Assembly (NCBI GenBank): GCA_025449515.1
Contig: JANWJI010000024.1
Location: forward strand, 1 to 5,763
Direction: 5' to 3'
Length of the DNA stretch: 5,763 nucleotides
Source: Nitrososphaeraceae archaeon
GTDB lineage: Archaea > Thermoproteota > Nitrososphaeria > Nitrososphaerales > Nitrososphaeraceae
Position numbers and translations under genes: made by a program. Positions 1 through 5,574 of this stretch are shown piece after piece (the stretch's first letter is position 1; every line of letters begins with the position of its first letter). The notes beneath the pieces were generated by a model, which was not told the DNA's origin, ran no database searches, and saw nothing but the letters and a program-made list of their open reading frames with translations.

Positions 1-828
1 ACGAAAAGAATAACATTAGTGACTGGTAGCTCATCTGGCATAGGTTTCGAGACAGCGCTGCTGCTTGCAAGGAACGGATTTGATACATTTGCGAGTATGC
101 GTAACATGGACAAATCTAAAGAAATAACAGATATTGCTAACAAAGAAAATCTCCCATTACAGGCCTTGGAGCTAGATGTCACTGATGATAGATCAGTTGA
201 TGATGCAATCAACAATATCTCGCGCGAAAAGAAATCAATTGAAGTAGTAGTTAATAACGCGGGATATGGGTTAGCGGGAAGTGTTGAGGATAGTTCATTA
301 GATGAGATAAAGACACAATTTGAAACTAATTTTTTTGGAGCTATTCGAGTCATGCAGAAGGTATTGCCTATAATGAGAAAACAGAGGACTGGAATAATAG
401 TTAATGTAAGCTCAATTGCAGGACGCGTTGGATTTCCTATGAGCTCAGCTTATGTGAGCAGTAAATTTGCCCTTGAGGGTTTAAGTGAATCGATGTCTTA
501 TGAGTTGAAGCAATTTGGAATCAAAATAATACTAGTTGAACCAGGTGTGATTAAGACAAACTTCGCCTTTGTCACAGCGAAGAGGGCTTTAGATGCAAAT
601 TCATCATACTCAGAATTAATGAACAAAGTGCGAGAAAATCTAAGTTCAATGATGGCATATGGAACATCTCCAAAAGAAGTTGCAATTGTGATACTAAGGG
701 CAATAACAGAGGAAAATCCAAAACATAGATACTTGGTTGGTAATGACGCTTTCACATTGATTGATGTAAGGAAGAAAAACAACGATAAGGATTTTGAGAA
801 AATAATGGTAAGGAATATTTTGAGATAA
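1..828 (+). CDS. Classical short-chain dehydrogenase/reductase, 5'-partial
   Basis: This is an NAD(P)-dependent oxidoreductase with a Rossmann fold, probably cytosolic; the substrate is unknown. The frame is open from base 1 and reads TKRITLV before the glycine motif. The GTG at 19 is therefore the internal Val of the first beta-strand, and the true start lies a few codons before the window. The glycine-rich motif TGSSSGIG is at 22-45 and NNAG at 253-264. The catalytic Ser codon is 412-414, and the YxxxK pair is Tyr 451-453 with Lys 463-465, at the usual 13-residue Ser-Tyr spacing. A 'VEPGVIKTNF' segment follows, as is usual after the active site. An Arg just after beta-2 (100-102, 'ASMRN') suggests NADP(H) preference, as in 17-beta-HSD-like SDRs. 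At least 275 residues are present, a normal family length, and all catalytic residues are intact. It converges with the next gene. The family call is firm; the substrate cannot be told. Confidence 0.95.
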   Translation, partial: TKRITLVTGSSSGIGFETALLLARNGFDTFASMRNMDKSKEITDIANKENLPLQALELDVTDDRSVDDAINNISREKKSIEVVVNNAGYGLAGSVEDSSLDEIKTQFETNFFGAIRVMQKVLPIMRKQRTGIIVNVSSIAGRVGFPMSSAYVSSKFALEGLSESMSYELKQFGIKIILVEPGVIKTNFAFVTAKRALDANSSYSELMNKVRENLSSMMAYGTSPKEVAIVILRAITEENPKHRYLVGNDAFTLIDVRKKNNDKDFEKIMVRNILR

Positions 829-990
829 CAGTGTCCATCGCGTGATTTATGAACAATTTGTGATTGAGATGAATGTGTCACGATCAGCATTAAGATCGAT
901 TGTGCTATCGATAGTCCACAATAGAAAGTGATAGTGTACTTTGCACTTGAAGCACAACTAAAATTAGGTCAGACTAGTCTAGCATGTCTC

Positions 991-1006
991 TGGTTTTTTA
1001 TTTTAT
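991..1006 (+). terminator. T-rich tract, possible terminator for the SDR gene
   Basis: The + strand carries T6-A-T4-A-T here, about 165 bases after the SDR stop and touching the end of the convergent minus-strand gene. Archaeal transcripts commonly end at T-rich tracts without a strong hairpin. The assignment is tentative. Two perfect 10-base palindromes, CTATCGATAG (905-914) and AGACTAGTCT (971-980), lie in the same convergent gap; neither is followed by a T tract. Confidence 0.3.
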
Positions 1007-1404
1007 AACACTGAGTGGACTCGCGCAGACGGTGTATGCCTACTATCCATCATGAGATATATTTCAGGTACGGAGTAAACAAATCCTATGTGAATACAAT
1101 CAGTTTTCTCATCTAATAAACACTGTAACTCTCCATCTTTCAAGAGTATTTCAGCGATCCTGTTTCTTTTATTATCTTTTATCAATATCCGATCTTGATC
1201 GATTGAGATTTTTTCCATGTAGGGACCATGTTTAGCAAACGTCTCATATCTTATTACAGTTTCTTCCATTAAACTAGTCATGTATCCAGAGAAGCTAGTA
1301 ATGCCTTTCAGTTCGAGTTTTTTCTTATTCTTTTCATATGACTCATAGAATTTTTTGTAGACATTTTCACTTACTGTGATCGATTTAAATCCTGGTTTTG
1401 GCAT
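1003..1404 (-). CDS. Hypothetical protein with ribbon-helix-helix-like N-terminus
   Basis: I do not recognise a named function. I choose the ATG at 1402-1404 (start MPKPGFKSITVS, 133 residues) over the longer frame from 1455. The family-like part begins there, and a TATA-like box on the minus strand (1440-1433) is centred about 32 bases upstream, giving a leader of only a few bases. Residues 6-50 read as a short strand (KSITVS) followed by two helices joined by a 'GITSFSGY' turn. This resembles ribbon-helix-helix or other small archaeal DNA-binding domains. Residues 60-120 look strand-rich and contain 'DCIHIGFVYSVPEIY', with Cys95 and Cys103. Similar proteins with this N-terminal pattern are, to my recollection, common as uncharacterised genes in Thaumarchaeota. 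It is divergent from the MBL hydrolase gene, so it might regulate that gene; this is inference only. The last residues (RHTPSARVHSVL) look unstructured. Confidence 0.75.
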   Translation of the reverse strand: MPKPGFKSITVSENVYKKFYESYEKNKKKLELKGITSFSGYMTSLMEETVIRYETFAKHGPYMEKISIDQDRILIKDNKRNRIAEILLKDGELQCLLDEKTDCIHIGFVYSVPEIYLMMDSRHTPSARVHSVL

Positions 1405-1432
1405 CTTATATATGTACGGTAATGAATTTACC

Positions 1433-1440
1433 GATATAAG
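1433..1440 (-). promoter_or_regulatory. TATA-like box for the 133-residue protein gene
   Basis: On the minus strand this reads CTTATATC. Its centre is about 32 bases from the ATG at 1404. With archaeal initiation usually about 26 bases from the box centre, the transcript would carry a leader of about six bases. This supports the shorter start over the one at 1455. Confidence 0.5.
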
Positions 1441-1582
1441 ACTTGCGCAAAGCATCTTATCATAATTAAGAATGTCCGACTATTATCTGAAAACTCAAAT
1501 CTCGTATTCCTCACTAAATATTATTTTATCAGGATAAGAGTAGTAATCCCGGACTTCTAGTTGTTTGATAATTACTGATATG

Positions 1583-1590
1583 CTTATATA
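1583..1590 (+). promoter_or_regulatory. TATA box for the secreted MBL hydrolase gene
   Basis: CTTATATA is centred 26-27 bases before the ATG at 1613, so transcription should begin at or next to the A of the start codon (a leaderless mRNA). An AAAGGAG run directly abuts the ATG, too close to act as a Shine-Dalgarno site for it, and is probably accidental. Confidence 0.65.
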
Positions 1591-1612
1591 ACTTCACTTA
1601 TCATAAAAGGAG

Positions 1613-2782
1613 ATGTATTTTGATTTACAAAAGACAGTAAGAATGTGTATCATATATGGTATAATACTCTCGTCTTTACTCTTATCCTATACTAATTCTG
1701 GACTGCTCATTCCAGTCCAAAGATCGAAAAACATGGCTTACGGACAGGATGAATCCATAACATCTTACATAAAGCCCATCGTAGCTACAATAAAAGAATC
1801 AGATAGTAGCAGCAGAAACTTCACAATCCAGATACCTAATATGGCAAAGGGACCAGCAATTAATCCAGCAAAAGGTTATCTTGTCCAAGAAATCCGTGAC
1901 CACTTGTATTGGGTTACTGATGGTAGTTATAATACAATGTTTTTAGTAACAGATAAAGGTGTCATTGCAGTAGACGCCCCACCAACCATTGGAAAGAATT
2001 ATCTTAAAGCTATATCAGAAGTTACTAACAAGCCAGTCAATTATGTAATATATAGTCATGCTCACTTGGATCATATTGGCGCAGCAAACATGTTTCCAAA
2101 GAATGCCTCTTTCATAGCCCAAGAAGATACGGCCGCGGAATTACAGAGAGCTAGATCAGCAACCACGAATGCTTCCTTCCTTCCACCTCTTCCTACAGTA
2201 ACCTTTTCAAAAAATTACACTCTGCAGACTGGAAATCAAAGTTTGCAATTAAACTACTATGGCAATAATCACTTACCTGGAAACATATTCATCTATGCCC
2301 CCCATCAAAAAGTGCTAATGCTAGTTGATGTGATTTTCCCAGGATGGATTCCATTTCCATATTTAGCAGTTGCTAATGATGTAGCAGGTTTCATTAAAGC
2401 CCATGATATAGCACTAAACAGATATGATTTTGACACATTTGTTGGGGGACATCTTACGAGACTTGGAACAAGAGACGATGTAAAAGTACAGAAGGAATTT
2501 GTCTCGGATTTGGAAAGTGCTGCTTCCAAAGCAAATCACGATGTTTCTTTTGTCACTATTGCAAAGCAGATAGGACATTTTGAAAATCCGTGGTTACTCT
2601 ATGGTAAATTCATTGATGCAGTGAATCAAAAGTGTGTAGATAGTATGTTACCAAAGTGGGAATCTAGACTAGGGGGAGCAGATCAGTTCATGTCAACACA
2701 CTGTTTTACTATGTCTGAGGCTTTGAGAGTTGATCCCACCGTAGCAGCAATTGCTCAAAACAGTACCTCAGCAAACAGCTGA
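1613..2782 (+). CDS. Secreted metallo-beta-lactamase-fold hydrolase
   Basis: This is a predicted zinc-dependent hydrolase of the MBL superfamily acting outside the membrane; the substrate is unknown. The start at 1613 fits the TATA box 26-27 bases upstream. Residues 11-35 form a hydrophobic signal or anchor segment after a basic start (LQKTVR), with possible processing near residues 36-44. The MBL core follows: the strand 'VIAVDAPP' (117-124), the metal motif H149-A-H151-L-D153-H154, His220 in 'NNHLPGN', Asp239 in 'LMLVDVIF' and His280 in 'VGGHL'. All expected metal ligands are therefore present. A C-terminal extension of about 100 residues (290-389) ends in a family-like tail with Cys341 and Cys364. 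Six N-glycosylation sequons (Asn69, 164, 186, 201, 208, 383) fit an exported archaeal protein. It could belong to the glyoxalase-II-like or quinoprotein-relay-like branches; the sequence alone does not decide. It appears to be monocistronic. Confidence 0.92.
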   Translation: MYFDLQKTVRMCIIYGIILSSLLLSYTNSGLLIPVQRSKNMAYGQDESITSYIKPIVATIKESDSSSRNFTIQIPNMAKGPAINPAKGYLVQEIRDHLYWVTDGSYNTMFLVTDKGVIAVDAPPTIGKNYLKAISEVTNKPVNYVIYSHAHLDHIGAANMFPKNASFIAQEDTAAELQRARSATTNASFLPPLPTVTFSKNYTLQTGNQSLQLNYYGNNHLPGNIFIYAPHQKVLMLVDVIFPGWIPFPYLAVANDVAGFIKAHDIALNRYDFDTFVGGHLTRLGTRDDVKVQKEFVSDLESAASKANHDVSFVTIAKQIGHFENPWLLYGKFIDAVNQKCVDSMLPKWESRLGGADQFMSTHCFTMSEALRVDPTVAAIAQNSTSANS

Positions 2783-2786
2783 GGTA
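2764..2786 (+). repeat. Perfect 9-bp hairpin across the MBL stop codon
   Basis: TACCTCAGC (2764-2772), loop AAACA, then GCTGAGGTA (2778-2786). The arms are perfectly complementary, and the TGA stop (2780-2782) sits in the 3' arm. The hairpin shares bases 2784-2786 with the next stem, so both full stems cannot form together. Confidence 0.6.
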
Positions 2787-2819
2787 GAGATACTTCAAAT
2801 GTTCTATTCTCTACTTTTT
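2784..2819 (+). terminator. Stem-loop followed by T5 after the MBL gene
   Basis: GTAGAGA (2784-2790) pairs perfectly with TCTCTAC (2808-2814), leaving a 17-base loop, and TTTTT follows at 2815-2819. Extra wobble pairs at the base could lengthen the stem. The placement directly after the stop codon fits transcript termination or 3'-end processing of the MBL mRNA before the convergent gene at 2883. Confidence 0.5.
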
Positions 2820-2882
2820 GATCAAGTCATCTACGAATAGAGATAAATTACAGTAAAGTCTGAAAGACATTCATCCATTCAT

Positions 2883-3113
2883 TCAAAATTTTTTTGATTC
2901 TACCACAATTACATCTTTTACCCAAACTCCAACTTCGTTCATCATAATTAGTTTATTCAGATATTCTTGCCAAGAAATTTGGCCATATGCATATACCCAT
3001 GTCTCATATTTTTGTTTTAAATTTAAGAATGCATCATGATGATAAGTACAGTATTTCGAGGCCGTATAACTTTTCCGTGTACATGCAATGCATTTTCTCA
3101 ATCGTGATGTCAA
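2883..3113 (-). CDS. Small Cys2-Cys-His (zinc-binding-like) protein
   Basis: This is a 76-residue protein with no assigned function. The N-terminal half carries C8-x2-C11-x10-C22-x2-H25, a spacing that could bind one zinc. It is followed by a helix-rich, aromatic region (LKQKYETW, YAYGQISWQEYL) and a 'GVWVKDVIVVE' strand. This resembles a family of short thaumarchaeal proteins I have seen only as hypothetical. There is no ATG or GTG in the open frame upstream (in-frame stop at 3147-3149). The start is taken as TTG 3113-3111, and a second TTG at 3101-3099 would also keep the motif. A weak A/T box on the minus strand (3145-3137) is centred about 28 bases before 3113, which would make it leaderless. 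The overlapping + strand frame lacks these features. It is convergent with the MBL gene. I am confident it is coding and less so about its start. Confidence 0.72.
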   Translation of the reverse strand: MTSRLRKCIACTRKSYTASKYCTYHHDAFLNLKQKYETWVYAYGQISWQEYLNKLIMMNEVGVWVKDVIVVESKKF

Positions 3114-3257
3114 TATACTGTTCAGTGATCCCCCTGTTTTATCATTTTATTTATTCGTTAGTTCCAAATGCGTATACTGGTGAACCGGAATCTCCTACTA
3201 GTTTTAGAAGTAATTATGAACGTAGCGTAAAATAGTGACTATTCAATATGTCGATGA

Positions 3258-3277
3258 ATTATCAGACTCATGATAAT
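3258..3277 (-). terminator. Hairpin just after the methyltransferase relic
   Basis: ATTATCA, loop of 6, TGATAAT: seven perfect base pairs, nine bases beyond the stop (3289-3287) of the restored methyltransferase frame. No clear T tract follows on the minus strand, so the terminator role is tentative. Its position supports 3287 as the ancestral gene end. Confidence 0.35.
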
Positions 3278-3286
3278 AGTGGATTT

Positions 3287-3861
3287 TTATTTCCTTTTGG
3301 TCGCAATCAAAAAGTAACCTAATGACGATATATCATATATATCTATTATGTCTAGGTCATGCTCTACAGCAAATTTCTTTCTCAATTCAAATGGAATCTT
3401 GCGCCAGTATGTAATAGACTTTCAACGAGCTTTAACATCTTACCTCTTCCTGTGTTCGGATTGCTTTCGAAAATGATTATTTTTCCATTTGGCTTTAGTA
3501 CTCTCTTCATTTCTTCTATACCTTTATCTTGATCCGTAAGATGATGAAATGAAAAGCTAGCCACTACACTGTCGAAGTATTCATCTGGCATCGGAATACT
3601 CTCCGCTCCACCTTCTATGAACTTTATATTAGGCCGTCGTGATCTTCCATATTCTATATACTTGCCCTTAGGCTCTAACACAACGACTTCTTTATACTTA
3701 TTTTGTGAATAATCTGCTGATATTTTGCCTGTATTTCCTCCTATATCTAATATAACATCATTTGATTTCGGGTTACATACTGACTCAATAACTTTATCCT
3801 TTTCCTAGAACCAATAGAAGAGATGTATTCCTGAAGAATAAGAAGCAAATTCATAGATAGA
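3287..3861 (-). pseudogene. Broken class I SAM-dependent methyltransferase (UbiE/Methyltransf_11-like)
   Basis: The central stretch is clearly a Rossmann-fold SAM methyltransferase. Motif I reads VILDIGGNTG (3727-3756). The acidic-loop region is 'VVVLEPKGK' (3661-3687), then 'GGAESIPMPDEYFDSV', 'SFSFHHLTDQDKG', and the post-motif strand 'VLKPNGKIIIFESNP'. It is not intact. The frame holding motif I has no ATG, GTG or TTG before an in-frame TAG (3805-3807). Beyond the TAG, protein-like sequence continues (YEFASYSSGIHLFYWF) to another stop at 3862-3864, still with no start. At the other end the main frame stops at 3382-3384 right after 'HTGARF'. The shifted frame from about 3394 continues naturally (PFELRKKFAVEHD ... 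GYFLIATKRK) to a TAA at 3287-3289. The GTG at 3681 would give a 99-residue fragment lacking the SAM loop. Either this is a decayed gene, or the assembly carries errors. Substrate unknown. Confidence 0.8.
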
Positions 3862-4165
3862 TTAGTACAGTATAGCCTTTAAACTATGATAAATGTATAG
3901 TCTGAGCGTGAACCCCTAAACCCTCTTACTTCATAGTCAAGTAACGTTTCATCATTATCTTCTTTAGATGATACTATGATCTTATTATTAGATCGAGGCT
4001 CCAGTTTATTGTTTATTACTCACCATTTTTTTTACCTTTGTTGGCAATATAAAAAGAAAAGGATAGAAACGAAAAGAAAAATAAAGAGGATTGATTATTC
4101 CTTTCCTTTGTCTACTATACTCCAAATTAATTTTTTAACCTTGTGCTGCAAATAATACTATATTG
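3862..4165. other. Intergenic stretch without a supported gene
   Basis: About 300 bases between the methyltransferase relic and the Cys/Met-rich gene. On the minus strand, 4019-3879 is open for about 46 codons (protein-like pieces such as KEDNDETLLDYEVRGFRG) but has no ATG, GTG or TTG. It may be a remnant or chance. The + strand is almost pure purine from 4049 to 4090. I see no RNA gene or mobile element here. Confidence 0.5.
4049..4090 (-). terminator. Long pyrimidine tract, possible terminator of the Cys/Met-rich gene
   Basis: Read on the minus strand, this is a roughly 40-base run of C and T with several T3-T5 blocks, starting about 75 bases after the stop of the gene at 4166-4516. T-rich tracts of this kind are typical archaeal termination sites. 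The role is inferred from composition and position only. Confidence 0.4.
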
Positions 4166-4516
4166 TTATTTTTGTCCCTCGGTATAGATCTTTGCAAGCT
4201 TCTTGCGAAATTCTTCCTCTGCTCCTGTCTGTTGAAACATTGCCATCCATTGTTTTTCCATTTTTTCAATAAGAGCATCAGCTGCCTTATCTGTTGCTGG
4301 ACCCCATCTTGATTCCATCCTCTTTTTCAATTTTTCCATCATCAATTCCATATTCGCCTTAAAAAATGCCTTTTGCCACATCATAGCTCCCATCTCGGTT
4401 GGGTCTGTCATTCCACCTTTCATTCTTCCTTCTGTGCTTGTACATACTGAACATGTGCTGCCTGATGCATGACATGGACAAGGGCACTCCGCCTTCTCTT
4501 CATGATGACTATCCAT
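4166..4516 (-). CDS. Cys/Met-rich helical protein, function unknown
   Basis: This is a 116-residue soluble protein I cannot assign to a family. The N-terminus is His/Cys-rich: H4-H5, then C11-P-C13-P-C15-H16 and C22-S-V-C25, a plausible soft-metal or zinc site. From about residue 43 to the end it looks almost wholly helical and amphipathic (WQKAFFKANMEL, MEKLKKRMESRW, DALIEKMEKQWM, EEFRKKLAKIY). It carries 13 methionines in all, many in the helices. There is no signal peptide or membrane segment. The ATG at 4516 is backed by an AGGTGA Shine-Dalgarno sequence (4532-4527, 10-base gap) and a TATA box centred near 4562, giving a leader of about 20 bases. It is divergent from an HxlR regulator sharing the same TATA region, so it is a likely target of that regulator. 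Copper or zinc binding is an inference from composition. Confidence 0.8.
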   Translation of the reverse strand: MDSHHEEKAECPCPCHASGSTCSVCTSTEGRMKGGMTDPTEMGAMMWQKAFFKANMELMMEKLKKRMESRWGPATDKAADALIEKMEKQWMAMFQQTGAEEEFRKKLAKIYTEGQK

Positions 4517-4526
4517 TATTCACAAC

Positions 4527-4532
4527 TCACCT
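4527..4532 (-). promoter_or_regulatory. Shine-Dalgarno site of the Cys/Met-rich gene
   Basis: AGGTGA on the minus strand, complementary to the TCACCT core of the archaeal 16S rRNA 3' end and 10 bases before the ATG at 4516. It supports that start and shows this gene has a true leader, unlike its neighbours with close TATA-to-ATG spacing. Confidence 0.55.
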
Positions 4533-4553
4533 ATTACCACTAGATTAAGATGG

Positions 4554-4570
4554 GTAACTATATAAGTTGG
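4554..4570. promoter_or_regulatory. Shared bidirectional TATA element with inverted half-sites
   Basis: The core TATATAAG (4559-4566) reads as a TATA box on both strands (CTTATATA on the minus strand). Its centre is about 46 bases from the ATG of the Cys/Met-rich gene (4516) and 50 from the ATG of the HxlR gene (4612), so each would get a leader of about 20-24 bases. GGTAAC just upstream fits the archaeal BRE pattern for the + direction. Flanking AACT (4556-4559) and AGTT (4565-4568) are inverted repeats around the box, a plausible operator where a dimeric regulator would compete with TBP. Confidence 0.5.
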
Positions 4571-4611
4571 CAAGTCCAGATCTAGTTATTAGGTGTAAAT
4601 CTGGTAAGTTG

Positions 4612-5013
4612 ATGGAAGATAAAGAAATTGGCTCCATACAAAAGAATATGACTAACTGTCCAATTAATAATACCTTCAAAATAATTGGCAAGAAATTTAC
4701 TATATTAATATTACGCAATATGATTTACCTGAAACAGAAAAGGTTCAATCAACTTCTTGATTCGATTGAGGAAATAAATGCGAAGACACTGTCTGCAAGA
4801 CTTAAGGAAATGCAAAAAGATGGATTGATAGAACGAAAGATATATCATGGAATCCCGGTAAAAGTGGAATACCATGTTACTGAAAAGGGACGGGCATTAA
4901 TACCGATACTCTATCAGATGGCCAAATTTTCAATTCAATATTGTCCTAAAGATGTATTCAAAGATAAGAAACCTAGGACGATTGAAGAGGTATTTGGATA
5001 TCAACCGATATAA
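4612..5013 (+). CDS. HxlR-family winged-helix transcriptional regulator
   Basis: This is a DNA-binding regulator of the MarR-related HxlR family, usually a dimer binding palindromic operators. I take ATG 4612 (133 residues). The frame extends to a TTG at 4567, but that lies on the TATA element and would add residues not seen in the family; ATG 4648 is the other option. From 4612: C16-P-I-N (the conserved N-terminal Cys used for redox sensing in some HxlR proteins), helix 'FKIIGKKFTILILRNM' (22-37), 'RFNQLL' (44-49), recognition helix region 'INAKTLSARLKEMQKDGLI' (55-73), wing 'RKIYHGIPVKVEYHVTEKG' (75-93), then a dimerisation helix to about residue 109 and a tail 'PRTIEEVFGYQPI'. A second Cys is at 111. 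It is divergent from the Cys/Met-rich gene and probably controls it and itself. No ligand-binding domain is present. Confidence 0.92.
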   Translation: MEDKEIGSIQKNMTNCPINNTFKIIGKKFTILILRNMIYLKQKRFNQLLDSIEEINAKTLSARLKEMQKDGLIERKIYHGIPVKVEYHVTEKGRALIPILYQMAKFSIQYCPKDVFKDKKPRTIEEVFGYQPI

Positions 5014-5041
5014 TGATTCAAGGATGACACTAATATCCTCC

Positions 5042-5056
5042 TACAATGCAATTGTA
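5042..5056. repeat. Inverted repeat TACAAT-GCA-ATTGTA
   Basis: Six-base perfect arms with a three-base centre, about 30 bases after the HxlR stop codon. No T tract follows. It could be a regulator site or chance in AT-rich sequence; noted for completeness. Confidence 0.25.
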
Positions 5057-5173
5057 CAAGTCTAGTGCAAACATCTGTGAATATACTTATTATTATAATA
5101 TCAATCCCATTTCTAGTAAGGTCATTACATTTAGCTAATAATATAGCATAGTATTTAGTGAAAAGAAACAAGA

Positions 5174-5350
5174 TTAATAACATGAAGAACAGATGCTATA
5201 ATGAAACGGTTTTCTGCAATCCATATGTCTGCAGTCGTACAATACTCCACATCTTGTGCATTGATGATAACAATGTTGCTGGCGTTCGTTTGTCACATAA
5301 AAACCTGTAGTAGTCAATATTGATAGTGTGGCCATTGACGTTATTTTCAT
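5174..5350 (-). CDS. Possible 58-residue seven-Cys small protein
   Basis: This is a tentative gene with no known function. From ATG 5350 the product has a short hydrophobic segment (residues 5-18). A Cys-rich tail follows, with C27, C31, C34, C40, C45, C54 and C57, the two ends forming CTRC and CSSC pairs. Seven cysteines and several histidines within about 30 residues suggest one or two zinc sites or a small secreted disulphide-rich peptide. The longer frame reaching 5419 would need a TTG start. A TAAATTATTT box on the minus strand (5382-5373) is centred about 27 bases before ATG 5350, the same spacing seen at the other leaderless starts here. Against it: short length, no recognised family, and AT-rich surroundings where chance frames occur. 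It lies between two + strand genes. Confidence 0.42.
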   Translation of the reverse strand: MKITSMATLSILTTTGFYVTNERQQHCYHQCTRCGVLYDCRHMDCRKPFHYSICSSCY

Positions 5351-5372
5351 TAGAGATTTATTCTGCAAAGTC

Positions 5373-5382
5373 AAATAATTTA
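5373..5382 (-). promoter_or_regulatory. TATA-like box for the seven-Cys frame
   Basis: TAAATTATTT on the minus strand, centre about 27 bases before the ATG at 5350. It is a weak match to consensus; its main value is that the spacing equals that of other starts in the window. Confidence 0.3.
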
Positions 5383-5574
5383 GCGTAGATTGTTCAATGT
5401 TCGAGATAATAGCTTTCAAGCTTGTAATCGATTATACTGATGTCATAATGATCTCCATTTAGGCTTACGGTTGATATGGTGGTTAAAAGCCCTTACCTGT
5501 AAGGTTGATATTAATTTTGATTCCTTTATGATTTTGACGTTTCTAAAGAGCAGTTCAATAACAAAAGACATTAG

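Noticed and set aside
19..21. GTG at 19 as the SDR start
   Set aside because: It encodes the Val of the first Rossmann strand directly before the TGxxxGxG motif, and the frame is open to the window edge.
498..890. 130-codon minus-strand frame
   Set aside because: It lies opposite the SDR catalytic region, which is clearly coding; the product is low-complexity and has no motif.
905..980. Palindromes CTATCGATAG and AGACTAGTCT as operators or attachment sites
   Set aside because: They lie between two convergent genes, are only 10 bases long, and have no integrase or repeat copy nearby.
2305..2529. 74-codon minus-strand frame
   Set aside because: It lies antisense to the conserved MBL core and has no recognisable features of its own.
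2987..3235. 82-codon plus-strand frame
   Set aside because: Most of it is antisense to the Cys2-Cys-His protein. Only the last 25 or so residues (YTGEPESPTSFRSNYERS) look protein-like, and they have no start of their own.
3805..3807. TAG read as pyrrolysine or another recoded residue
   Set aside because: Pyrrolysine use is not expected outside methanogens and a few bacteria. The second lesion and missing start make decay or sequencing error simpler explanations.
4567..4611. N-terminal extension of the HxlR protein from TTG 4567
   Set aside because: The TTG overlaps the TATA element, so it would lie upstream of the expected transcription start.
5001..5183. 60-codon hydrophobic minus-strand frame
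   Set aside because: It runs into the 3' end of the HxlR gene, its hydrophobicity is what AT-rich chance frames give, and it has no motif or good promoter.
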